This document shows positions 22,346 to 32,455 of a DNA stretch of 64,000 nt, in pieces (the first letter of the stretch is position 1; each line of letters opens with the position of its first letter). The position numbers and the translations under genes are program-made. The notes beneath the pieces were generated by a model, which did no database searches, was not told the DNA's origin, and was given only the letters and a program-made list of their open reading frames with translations. Source of the stretch: Coffea arabica (Eukaryota; Streptophyta; Magnoliopsida; Gentianales; Rubiaceae); contig NC_092322.1 in NCBI RefSeq assembly GCF_036785885.1, positions 39,887,994-39,951,993 on the forward strand. Direction: 5' to 3'.

Positions 22346-22490
22346 GTCTTCACCAAAAATGTCGATTTTCGCGTCAAAAAGCAACGATAGCTATGAGTGT
22401 GTGGTCCTTTAGCGATAAAAGTTGAGTAATCGGGTTCCTTCATTTGGCCAATGTCGGAGTTCGCGTCAAAACGCTTAAATGGCTAAAGAC
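22346..22490 (+). repeat. Imperfect tandem motif with CGCGTCAAAA, element B
   Basis: The core TTCGCGTCAAAA occurs at about 22,369 and 22,458, each within a related 50-base context beginning with CTTCA. It matches element A at 3187-3330. Confidence 0.5.
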
Positions 22491-22840
22491 TAAGTATTCC
22501 CCCTGAAAAAAGAAAAATCAATCAAGTGGGGATATTCTAAAAAAAAAAGTGCTAATAGTGAAAAATGTGAATGAATTGTTAGCTCGCTGATCCATGAATT
22601 TTAATGTTGAGATTTTGCTTAATAGTCGAACCATTTGTTAATGGATGCTGGTTGAATATTTTATGTTCTTAGATTAGTTAGTCATAAATAAAAAGAGTCC
22701 TTAATCTTGAAAGCTAACTGGAGGGATATTTCTTGAAAATTGCCACTAATACTTGACATATATTTTAATTACATCTTGGCAATAGAAGATTTGAGTAATA
22801 CCATTGTTTGAATTTGATTACTTGATTTGTGTTCTCATGC

Positions 22841-22874
22841 TTGAGGACAAGTATGGTTTAGGTGTGAGGAAAAT
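22841..22874 (+). other. Polypurine tract region of element B
   Basis: TTGAGGACAAGTATGG is followed by TTTAGGTGTGAGGAAAAT, ending at the LTR start TGATAGG (22,875). The position and composition are those of a plus-strand primer. Confidence 0.7.
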
Positions 22875-24256
22875 TGATAGGTCATAATTTGTTGCTAAAT
22901 TTATAATTATTTTCCCCTTTGATTCTAGCCAAATATTATTTTAATTGATTGATTCTACTTATATTTGGTTAATGGTGCTAATTGTAGGAAAAGGAGCAAA
23001 ACGTGATTAAAAGTGATAATTTTTCAGTTAATTTGATGGTGGTACATTCGTGACCTACATTCAAGGCTAGAAAGACGAGATTAATATTGGGTAGTCTCCC
23101 AATTCAAGTCAACTTCCTAATTTGTTAGTTGCCAAGACTCTCCTTATTTTGGGGATCATTTTCAAGGAAAAGGAAAGTTGAAGGAAATTGATTTGTAATA
23201 GAAATCTTTTTAGGAGTTGGATTGGTATTAGGAAACCAATCAATGAGGTAATTGAGCAAAGATTCGTGAGACATCAATTCATTATCTCTTTTGCTAGAAA
23301 AAAAAATGGATAGTTACTATTGTTCTTATTCCTCTTTTCTTGTTGGCCGATGGGAGGAAGAAGAATTTGGCTGGTACTGAGGTCTTTTACTTTTTCTTTT
23401 TTAGCCGATCTTTAGGAGGAAAAACAGGGAAAAAAGCTTGGAACAATTATTTGCATGGCTTGTTCTCCATTAATGGAGAACTAATTTTATACTTCTAATC
23501 AAAGGGACAACTGAAGATTTGGTTCAACAATTACTGTGAGATCTAAATTATTTTAACTGCTTCCTCCATTTATTGGTATTCGTATGTTTTCTACTTTTAA
23601 TTGTTGTTATAGTTATCGTGTATGATTGAATAGATGCGCGACATTTAATTATTCACGTAGGCTATTTTGCTAATTGGGGGTAGTTGAATCCTTAACTGTT
23701 CGATTACTTCTGTCCCGGTAGCAACTGGCGTAATTGGCTTTATGTCAGGAAAACATACGATTTAACTTAAACAAACCTTCGTTGCGTGTTTGTTAGTTAG
23801 GATTGGATTTTTCTAAATCTTAATGCAAACCAGAAATTAAATTCTACGGTCGTACCTAGGGTTGTTTCCGGGTTAGAGAAATAGTTAACGGTCGTACCTT
23901 AACTATCGAGAAATTAAGGAAAGGCTGGTTGTTTATCGCGTGTATGACAACTATAACCAATTTATTAATAATTGTTGGAATTATATTCGAATCAATGATC
24001 AGTTGCATGAACCATTTCTGAAGTGTATCCTTGGCTAGAGTTTCCCCGATTATTTCTCCCAATTAATTATTTTGCACATTTAATTTATTTAGTTAGTAAT
24101 TCATTAGCATTTAATCCTAAAAACTCCCATACTTTGAACTCTAGAAGAAACGAATTATCTCCAGTCCCTGTGGATTCGACCCTACTCACCGCTATATACA
24201 AAACCTGTATTTTTCTTAAGTGGGTAATTATTATTGTACAGACTCGACACCTGTCA
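22875..24256 (+). repeat. 3' LTR of element B
   Basis: It runs from TGATAGG to CTGTCA, 1382 bp. The part from 23,209 pairs with the truncated 5' LTR. The first 330 bases are present only here. A small open frame at 24,023-24,259 is LTR sequence, not a gene. Confidence 0.85.
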
Positions 24257-24442
24257 TAATTAAAAAAGAAAAGGAATTAATTGTTGCCAAAAAATAGAAA
24301 TAAATAAAAAATAAAAAAAACACAAATATTAAAGGCGTCCACGTGGTGAAAAGATGAATAGTCCATTTGCTAGAAGATTAGAGTACAGTTCAACAACCTA
24401 ACAAAACCAAAACTGAACATTGTTATATGTATATACATATAC

Positions 24443-24450
<8 letters not shown>

Positions 24451-24485
<35 letters not shown>
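24451..24485. repeat. (TG)n microsatellite
   Basis: About 17 GT units follow a TATA-rich stretch. The corresponding place in block 2 (41,646-41,671) has only TA/CA repeats, so the array grew or shrank after the duplication. Confidence 0.9.
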
Positions 24486-24488
<3 letters not shown>

Positions 24489-24984
24489 ACACATATATAT
24501 ATTATTTACTAAGGAAATGGCATAGTTCCTAATAAACTTATACCTTGCCATAAAAATCAATGATATTTTTGAGAAAAAGTTGAATACTTTAAGGGTTCAA
24601 TAAAAACCCTTAAAGCATTATTTGCATAGAGCAAAATAGTTATTATTTCACCGAAATAAAGTTTTATTTAAGCAGATATTCAATTGCAAATAAGCAATGA
24701 CTATGAGTATATAACCTATAGATCAAAAAGTGGGTGGACTAACTAGGTTATTCATGGAAAAATATTATTTATAAATAAAGTAATAGGTTTTGCTAACTAC
24801 ATTGTGTGTTTTTGCTACTAAGAAAGATTAAGTTAAAAAAAAGGATTAATACTGCTTGAGGAATGTTGTCAATATCACTAACAGAATGATAAACTTTAAC
24901 CAAAGTACTTTATTTGGTCACAAAAATGTAGTGGTGAGTTTAACTAAAAGAATGGTTAGTTTTATTTAAAAATTGGTGTGTCTT

Positions 24985-25235
24985 GCAGGAAAAAACATAA
25001 GATTTGTTGATGAAGTCATAATTTTGCTATAACAGTTGCAAGTTTTGTGAAAAGAGTAGCAAGTTTTGCTCGAAAGTTAGTACGATTTGTTGATAATGTA
25101 GTAAATTTTACTAAAGTAGAGATAAGATTTGTCAATGAAGTCATATATTTTTCTTGAAATGTGATAAGTTTTATATAACAAATGGTAAATTTTGGAGTCA
25201 AAAGTGATAGTTTTTGTTAAAAAAAAAAAATAGTA
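24985..25235. repeat. Degenerate ~20-bp tandem repeat (GTAAGTTTT type)
   Basis: Units such as GTAGCAAGTTTTGCTCGAA and GTAGTAAATTTTACTAAA recur about every 20-22 bases. The same array is present in block 2 around 48,100-48,300. Both are AT-rich and non-coding. The minus-strand open frames here (25,016-25,337) are a result of the repeat. Confidence 0.5.
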
Positions 25236-26412
25236 GGAATTGTTATTTAAAGAGTAAGTTACATATATTATGACACTTCTTTTACACAAAAACTTACTAT
25301 TGGTTGTACTAAATTGACTATCATAATTTTGTACCAAGTGAAACCTATAATATATATAGTAAGGTAAAATCTACACGTTGCATCACGTCAACTATTTATT
25401 TGTGAGTTATGGTAACTCTTCATCACTTTAGACTTTTCCTTGAGGTTGCTCTAAATGTAAAAAACAAATCCAAAAACCTAAGGAAATGTTTTATTTTTTA
25501 TTTATTTTGCAGCTAGTACACATTTTTCAGGTTCCCACGAAAGGAGTTTTAGAGTTCTTTGGGTGCAGGGTTCTAATGATGGATTTGGCAGTTGGGGGTG
25601 AGAGTGAAAAAAAAAGAGCACTAACTGCAATATCTTCTTGAAATCTAATGATAGTTCATTTTTCTTAAGCATTTTAGTTTGCTGTTTAATTTTTTATTTT
25701 CCGTGATTAAATGTCGCAAGCTGATGAAAATTACAAATAAACGAAAATACGTGTATACTTTTTGTTGATCAATCCATTTACGTCTTCATTCAACTGATAG
25801 CACTGTCACTGTTCCACTCTCTAGAGAGGTAAATTACAAGCAAAATAAAAATCTCAAGAGACACCGGCAAGAATCTTGATCATGTGCAGATTCAGTATCC
25901 TTGGACGGTTACACTAATAAACTAGGGGACAAGAAATTGACAGATGCTCCAAGTTAACTAATAAGAATCCACAGCAGGGCCTCTTTCTTAATATAGTTAC
26001 TATGAGCTTGGTGATTTACCACAGTCTGAATAACTATTAGCCATTGTTAAGCCAGGATTGTGATCATGCACTATAGATGATCACCAAATTAGTGCCATTG
26101 TTTGAAGCACTACAGATGATAATCAAACTAATGCCATTTATGAAGTCTGCAAATTGTACTCTTTGTTCTTTCCAAAGAATGGCACTTTTTGGACTTGAAG
26201 ACATTTGGAAGCGCGTAAAGGATTGGTTCTATGCAGAAACCTGGGTGCAGATTGTCCAATTTGCTGTTATTTTGGTCATTTATAAAATATTTTACAATTA
26301 CCCCAACTCAAGGTGAGAAAATTGGCATGTGCAACTCATAGATTTCCTCAAATTTCTGTCAAAGTTGTCAACAATAAAAAATGCACCACACTGGTGCAGA
26401 TCTACCAATAAA

Positions 26413-26583
26413 AATGAGGGACAAATATGATAACTTTCTCCTCGATGAGATACCTCAGCAAGTTGTCTTCATTTGGCACAAGAGAAGTTGCTGGGAAACT
26501 GTGGTCACAATTTTTTATTTACTACTGTACCATTTCTCATGTGAATGAGATAGCGGTTTGCAACATTTACCCAATACAATATG
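26413..26583 (+). promoter_or_regulatory. NLR leader module, copy 1 of 5
   Basis: A module of about 160 bases contains GGGACAAATATGATAACTTT, then GAAGTTGCTGGGAAACTG, then a CACCAT or TACCAT-TTCTC word, then GATAGCG-TTTGCAACATTTACC. It lies about 360 bases upstream of the NLR relic start at 26,945. Similar modules lie upstream of the intact-looking NLR starts at 34,379 and 53,636. I infer a shared promoter or leader. Confidence 0.5.
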
Positions 26584-26944
26584 TATGTAGATACAAAAGA
26601 GTCTAGCTGGCAGTATTGACTACTGCCGGATCATGACAAAGTTGTACATCTTGAACTAAGTTTACAGAATATCACTAAAATTACGCTAGGTCCCCCCATC
26701 CAATTAGAACTAATTAGCAATCATACAACAATCTTAAAGATTTAAAAACCTAAAAAAGACCAGAAATCGAATCATGTTTCTGCCGTAATGGATGCGACAA
26801 AGACTTTATTGAAAGAAAAGCACCACTACCTGGTGTGAAATGTGGAAAGCATCTTCTTCTTCACAAAACCATTGTTTATTTGGAAAAGAAAAGTGAAAAG
26901 CATAGTCTGTAGAAATCTAAAATCAAGTGTGAAAAGAAGATACC

Positions 26945-27382
26945 ATGATGGAGATCTCCTCCAGCAGTGGCATTAGTTGCTTTGATTTTATGGATTATCT
27001 GGACTGGTTTAAAAGGTTCTATAGTTTGTGGGAGGATAAAATCAAGTTCCTGGAGATGGTGGTTAGACTATTGGTAGTCTTTTTTGTTTATGCCAATTCG
27101 TTGGAAGAGGAGGAACCAAGAAGCACTTTTGGAACTTGCATATCAGGAGGACAAGGGCAAGGATAATACTGAAAAAGTTTGAGATGGATTATTATTTGCT
27201 TTAGAATTCAAGACTTGGTAACCAGGATAATTCATGATCTACACTCTGCTTATCTCATGTGTAATCATTCTTGTGATTTAGATACGGATATCCTGGAAAA
27301 ATTTCATGTGATTTTATCTAGGCTCATTTTCAAATGCAAATCCAATTTCGCAGAGAGATTCTTCGATAACTTTCTCCAATAG
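26945..27382 (+). pseudogene. NLR N-terminal fragment (R1-like relic)
   Basis: This is the remains of a third R1-type NLR, homologous only to the first 150 or so residues of the genes at 34,379 and 53,636. ATG at 26,945 gives MMEISSSSGISCFDF, matching MDIPSSSN...CFDLAL, followed by a VRLL-x-FF-Y segment. From 27,179 in the same frame FRIQDLVTRIIHDLHSAYL matches FRIQDVVIRMVHDLQSAYL. Between them the frame shifts twice (the other frame reads RRNQEALLELAYQE, like RRNHEALLEHDQE) and a stop occurs at 27,164-27,166. No NB-ARC or LRR follows. The body ends in a second leader module and an LTR-like insertion. It is non-functional. Confidence 0.7.
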
Positions 27383-27398
27383 CACCACACTTAGGGAC

Positions 27399-27561
27399 AA
27401 CTATGATTACTTTCTCCTCGATAACTTTCGCAGAGTAAGTAGTTGTCTTAATTTGTCACAACAGAAGTTGCTGGGAAGCTGTGGTCACAATTTTTTATTT
27501 ACTACTGCACCATTTGTGATGTGAATGAGATAGCGTTTTGCAACATTTACCCAATACAATG
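27399..27561 (+). promoter_or_regulatory. NLR leader module, copy 2 of 5
   Basis: It is very similar to 26,413-26,583 (TACTTTCTCCTCGAT, GAAGTTGCTGGGAAGCTG, GATAGCGTTTTGCAACATTT). It starts directly after the relic and is cut at 27,562 by the LTR-like repeat. It looks like the leader of a further NLR whose body is gone. Confidence 0.5.
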
Positions 27562-28167
27562 TGTTGTTCCGCTAGAACAAAAATACAAATGTTAAATAGA
27601 AAATCAACAATAGTTATATTAATAATTATAACAATTATAAAATTAACTATAATAAAATAGTTTAAAAAATAATATAATAATGCAAAAATGTGGAGGGTTG
27701 AGGCATAGATATCTTACTTTCTTTAAGGTGATTCAAGCCTCTGCGAAAAAATCAACTCCGGTGCAATAGAATTTCCGACTTGTCACCCCCAAGATATAAC
27801 AACCCAGCCACACTTGCTGTCACTCTCATTAGTCTGCAAAACTAATAGAGTATAGCTCCACTAACACTAGTTTTACTTGCAAATCTATGAGATAGAAAAT
27901 AACAAATTAGTGGATAGTTTTTCTATTATGAATTGTAGCTCACAAAACATAATTTTTCGTAGCACCTTTTTCTATCTCAATTACATATATTTATAGGTGA
28001 AGAAAAATTAGACAAACAAAATCGACACCACTAATAAGACACTAAGTAAATGCTGAAATTATTGGCCATTCAAAACACATTGAAATTTGTATCGTAGGTT
28101 ACAAAAACTTATTGTAATTGATAAACCATAATTTCATATAATAAGTCTTTAGTCAAAACCATTTACA

Positions 28168-29299
28168 ATAGGTAGCAATGCCTTGAACCTATATTTAGTG
28201 TTATAGTAATTTCCAATAGCATAGCTAGTAGTGAACTTCGATCTTAAACTATGGCTGCTTTTGGAATATTGGATATCACCTTATACACACAAAAGTCCTT
28301 GTGTTGTTCTCATGAGCTAATCAAACTGGCACTTTATGGCCTTGTGCTCAATCTCAATTTTTTCATGAGTGTACAAGAGAACAAGTCCCAATTCTCTTTA
28401 GGGCGGCCCCACCCATAACACTCGTATAGATGAAACCCATCAAGGGTGCTCCCGTGACTCAAACACCCCACCCATAGAAGCTATGGATTTCATTAAGAGT
28501 AATATAGTTCAACCTTTCTTTCGTTACAGGATGCATACACATATACCACAGGGATGGACCATACTTATCAAATTTTGTGCATACCCATTTCAAATCACCA
28601 TGTAATTCATTTTTTTCTTTGACCCTAACTCTTGGGATCTCCAATCATTAGGTTGGGTTTCCTTACATGTGATTTATGATTCGTAGACTTTAGTCACATC
28701 CCTCTTATGGTTTATCATGTCTTTGCCTCAAGTTTGAGTTATTCACTATCATCACAAAACATAAACAAAGATATGATCTCATTAACACTCAAGTCAAATT
28801 GTTTTCATCAAGTATCACAATAATACGATGATACTACCAATATTTTGTGAGATATTTCTCACATAATTGCCATACAAGCAATTATATTCACTTCAAGTGA
28901 TGGTTCAATGTTTTTCAAATTTTTCCATCCTAATAGCCAATAGTCTCACTAGAAATCATCAACATAGGTGACCAATAGTTTACTACTAGGAGCTATTTTA
29001 TCTCTCAATAATTCTCAATTTCATCTAGTATGCCAGTAGTCTATAAACCTACTAGGAACCATATTTAACATCTCCATGGAATTTCCATATAATTTGTTTT
29101 CGCAAGAATATGAAATACTTTCTTCAAGTGCCTTCACATTAGATTCACACTTATGAGTGTATATCCATCTACACAAACTCAAAGAAAGGATTAAAAAATT
29201 CAAAAACATGATACTCAATATCATTTAATAGTGCACTTAACTGTAACTTTAAAATTCATACCCACAAATTGCAATTATAACATGGTATCACATGACATT

Positions 29300-29360
<61 letters not shown>

Positions 29361-30030
29361 AATAGATCCAAGTCATTTAATTGAGTATCCTCAAGTAATT
29401 AGTCTAATTTTTTGCTTTAATTTTCAGCAAACAAATAACCCCCACTATTTTAATGCTTTAATGATATGCAACCAAACATATATCGCATTTTAAGATCAAG
29501 TCCTATGCATTTTAGTATAGAAAATTACTTTGAACCTCCACTATTTGTCACAAATTTATGACATGCAATGGAGTATATATCTATTGCAATTAAAGTAAAT
29601 GACCCAATTAATCATACCCATTGGAAGTTCACTTTTACTTGTTAAGAAGAAACTTTTAAAATTTCTTTCACAATGCGTGGTGGCAACTTGTCCAGTGCAG
29701 CAACAAGTTGTAATTGTTCAATAATTAGAACTCCATCGAATCTACTTCTCCGATGCCTTAGTTTCTTGTTAAGCCTTCCAAAACTTTTGGTATTAGAATA
29801 AGAAGTTTCATAGAAACTATAATAAGCCATTATAATACTAGTAATGGAATTTAACAACTTCCCTTTTTTTGGCTAAACTTTTCTTCACAAACATCTTTTA
29901 TACTTCATATATCTCATTGGTTGAGATCTTCTCTTTTTATTCCCGTCCATAGGTAAACTACTAAAGTCACTTGAGTTGATAGTGAGGACTTATAAGTTGA
30001 ACTCCACCTTGATCTATTTCACCTTAAAAT
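28168..30030. other. Interior of LTR-like element, no gene seen
   Basis: AT-rich with stop codons in all frames apart from short runs. A minus-strand open stretch at 28,644-28,459 (61 codons) has no recognised motif. It includes the (TA)n run at 29,302-29,356. Confidence 0.5.
29302..29356. repeat. (TA)n microsatellite
   Basis: About 27 uninterrupted TA units. A YIYIYI open frame across it is a repeat artefact. Confidence 0.95.
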
Positions 30031-30420
30031 TGTTATTCCGCTACGATAAAAATACAAATGTTAAATAGAAAATCAACAATAGTTATAATAATAGTTATAA
30101 CAATTATAAAATTAACTATAACAAAATAGTTAAAATAATAATATAATAATGCACAAATATGGAGGGTTGAGGCACGGATATCTCGTTTTCTTTAAAGTGA
30201 TTCAAACCTCTGCAGAAGAATTAACTTCAGTCCAACAGAATTTCAAGCTTGTTACCCCCAAGATACAACAGTCCAACCACACTTGCTATTACTCTCATTA
30301 GTCTATACAACTAAGAGAGTATAGCTTCACTAATACTGGATTTTCTTGCCAATCTATGAGATAAAAAATAACAAAAGAGTGGATAGTTTTTCTCTTATGA
30401 ATTGTAACTCACAAAACATA

Positions 30421-30616
30421 GGCCCCATTTGGTAAGTGAGTTTTTTTGGGTGTTTGTCTAAAATTTTACTGTAACTTACTGTAGAAGTTTTTAAAAAAAT
30501 TTTTGAAGTGTATAGTTTAAAAACTTTGAGAAGTTTTTTGAGGTTACTGTAGCTAAAGTTTTTAAAAAACTTGTAGCAAACAAATTTGACAAAAAACTTG
30601 CCTGCCAAACAAGGCC
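30421..30616. mobile_element. 196-bp Tourist/PIF-Harbinger-like MITE
   Basis: Ends are GGCCCCATTTGG... and ...CCAAACAAGGCC, an imperfect terminal inverted repeat. It is flanked by ATA on both sides (30,418-30,420 and 30,617-30,619). The empty site is present in the left repeat copy (27,950-27,965 region), which reads through without it. The interior is rich in GTTTTTAAAAA-type self-complementary words and has no ORF. Confidence 0.7.
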
Positions 30617-31009
30617 ATAAGTTCTTGTAGCACCTTTTTCTATCTCAATTACATATATTTATAGGTGAAGAAATATTAGACAAATATAACCTACACCACT
30701 AATAAGACACCAAGTAAATGCTAAAATTATTGGCCATTCAAAACACATTGAAATTTGTATTGTAGGTTACAAAAACTTATTGTAATTGAAAAGCTAGAAT
30801 TTCATATAATAAGTCTTTAGTCAAAACCATTTAAACACCAATAAATTTCAAAAATATTTTCCAATTTATTCCTTGTAACTTACACATTTAATTGAGAATT
30901 TAACTATTTTATTAAAATACTCCAACAATATGCATATCATTATCATTACTATATACAACATTTACCCAATAAACATTTACTACTGCACCATTCTTTTTCC
31001 TTTTCTTAA

Positions 31010-31365
31010 GCACATTTTTATCCTTAATATGACAATTAAAATTACTGTTGTGTTTCTTGGACTGACAATAGTTTACTTGAGGTATTCTAGATTATGTTGA
31101 TAAGTGAATACAAAATATCTTCAAAAATACTTTTTGGTGTTTACGCAGCATAAATCAAAATGAATTCCTTGTTAAAAAATCATGATATTTATGTCAAAAA
31201 AATTACGCTAATTCAAGCGTAAACGATAGAAATATTATTCCAAGAATGCACATATTTCCATTCTCATAAACGCATTTAAGGGGCAAATACTAGTTGAGAG
31301 ACTTTATAAGACAAATCACCATGTTATAACAAACATGGTATAGCTGTTTTTGGTAAAACAAGCAT
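31010..31365. repeat. Direct repeat, left copy (~350 bp)
   Basis: It starts near CTTAAGCACATTTTTATCCTT and extends past ACAAATCACCATGTTATAAC. It is repeated at 32,113-32,455. Both copies keep an inverted pair TTACGCT...AGCGTAA (31,202-31,221 and 32,310-32,329). Block 2 matches only the last part (49,678-49,760). Confidence 0.65.
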
Positions 31366-31383
31366 GGTATAACAAATCACCTA

Positions 31384-32095
31384 TTGGCTCCGTTTGGATT
31401 AGCTATTTTTAGAATATTTTTGAAATATTTTACTGTAACATTGTATATGAAAAATTTTTACTATAGGTGTTTTTCATGATTTTTTGGAGGGATTTTTGGA
31501 ATATATATTGAGGTACCTTTTGAAATTAAAATAAGTTTATGGTATTTTTTAAAAATTACTACTACTACCCACAACCATAACCACCACCCCCTCCCTCCTC
31601 CTTTCTCCTCCCTCTCCCTCATTCTTCCGCTTTCTCCTCCCTCTTCCCCCTTCCCTTCCACTCCACTCCCAGCCCTCCTGTCCCTCCCCTCAATCTGGTC
31701 GCGGCCAGATTGCAACCAGAAAGTTGCGACCTTCTGATTGCAATCTAGCCACGACCTCTAGTCATAAGGGGAGGGTAAGGGGGTGGCGCGGAAGGGGAGG
31801 GGAAGAGGAAGAGGGAAGGGGCGGAGGAGGGAGGGTGTGGTGGTTGTGTTGGGTGGCGGCGGCGATGGTGTTGGGTGGTAGTGTTGACCTGTTTCCTCGC
31901 TTTGTCCACCAGGCAACACATAAGGGTATTTATAGATTTTTCACTTCAATTCCACAATTTAATTTTCTATGGCAAAAGATGTACTATAGCAAAAGATAAT
32001 TTTTGTAGAAAAATGTACTATAGCAAAAGATAATTGAAAAATGTGCTCGTAGAAAATGTAAAAAGTTTTTGGAGAAAAATTACAGTTCAAACACT
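31384..32095. mobile_element. Foldback-like element with polypyrimidine/polypurine arms
   Basis: Between the two direct repeats lies a segment with imperfectly inverted ends (GGCTCCGTTTGGATTAGC at the left; TACAGTTCAAACACTTTT at the right reads AAAAGTGTTTGAACTGTA in reverse). The left inner arm (31,570-31,690) is nearly all C/T and the right inner arm (31,765-31,850) nearly all G/A, so they can fold together. At the centre is the word pair GCGGCCAGATTGCAACCAGAA / TTCTGATTGCAATCTAGCC. It could be a hAT- or Mutator-like foldback. No target duplication was identified, and the Gly/Arg-rich open frames on both strands are low-complexity artefacts. Confidence 0.4.
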
Positions 32096-32112
32096 TTTCA
32101 TTTTTTTCGTTT

Positions 32113-32455
32113 TCTTAAGCACATTTTTATCCTTAATATATCAATTAAAACTATAGTTGTGTTTCAGGGACTAAGAGTAGTTTACTTCAGGTAGTCTAGA
32201 TTATGTTCACAAGTGAATAAAGAATATCTCCAAAAAATAATTTCAGTGCTTAAGCAGTGCAAATCAAAATGAATTCGTGTTAAAAAATCATGACATTGAT
32301 GTGGAAAAAATTACGCTGATTCAAGCGTAAACAAATGAAAGAATATTCGAAGAATGCACATATTTCCATTCTCATAAACACATTTAAGAGGCAAGTACTA
32401 TTATGTACTAGTCGAGAGACGCTATAAGACAAATCACCATGTTATAACAAGCATA
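32113..32455. repeat. Direct repeat, right copy
   Basis: It matches 31,010-31,365 over most of its length with scattered differences (for example ATTACGCTGATTCAAGCG versus ATTACGCTAATTCAAGCG). Confidence 0.65.

Larger units (their letters stand above)
15822..24256 (+). mobile_element. Non-autonomous LTR retroelement B (gag remnant), with nested solo LTR
   Basis: The order is 5' LTR (truncated), primer site, broken gag-like ORF, paired hairpins, dyad array, short GC-rich segment, polypurine cassette, [3.05-kb solo LTR insertion], duplicated motif, polypurine tract, 3' LTR. Without the inserted LTR the internal region is about 3 kb and has no pol domains. The two LTRs differ at roughly a dozen positions in their first 230 aligned bases by eye, so this is not a very recent insertion. 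The flank after the 3' LTR is TAATT. The left flank was lost with the LTR's beginning. Confidence 0.8.
27562..30837. mobile_element. Old LTR-like element (two ~606-bp direct repeats around 1.9 kb)
   Basis: The repeats 27,562-28,167 and 30,031-30,837 both begin TGTT-TTCCGCTA, contain AAATACAAATGTTAAATAG and end near CAAAACCATTTA. The right copy is longer only because of a 196-bp MITE (30,421-30,616). Equal repeat length after removing the MITE, and start/end in TG/CA, fit LTRs. The interior (28,168-30,030) has no recognisable coding domain, primer site or clear polypurine tract, so orientation is unknown. A CAAT match at both flanks may be a decayed target duplication. A simple segmental repeat is the alternative. 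Confidence 0.5.

Noticed and set aside
26077..26316. 79-codon frame ending in a membrane-like segment (VQIVQFAVILVIYKIF)
   Set aside because: The homologous frame in block 2 (49,169-49,414) shifts after about 35 codons and encodes different residues, so the sequence is not conserved as protein.
29299..29493. 64-codon frame beginning with alternating Tyr-Ile
   Set aside because: It is translation of a (TA)n microsatellite.
27562..30837. Cassandra-type TRIM (5S rRNA-bearing LTR)
   Set aside because: No 5S-like promoter boxes were seen in the repeats, and the length does not fit.
31461..31999. Gly/Arg/Glu-rich open frames on both strands
   Set aside because: They come from the polypyrimidine/polypurine arms of the foldback segment. 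Low complexity.
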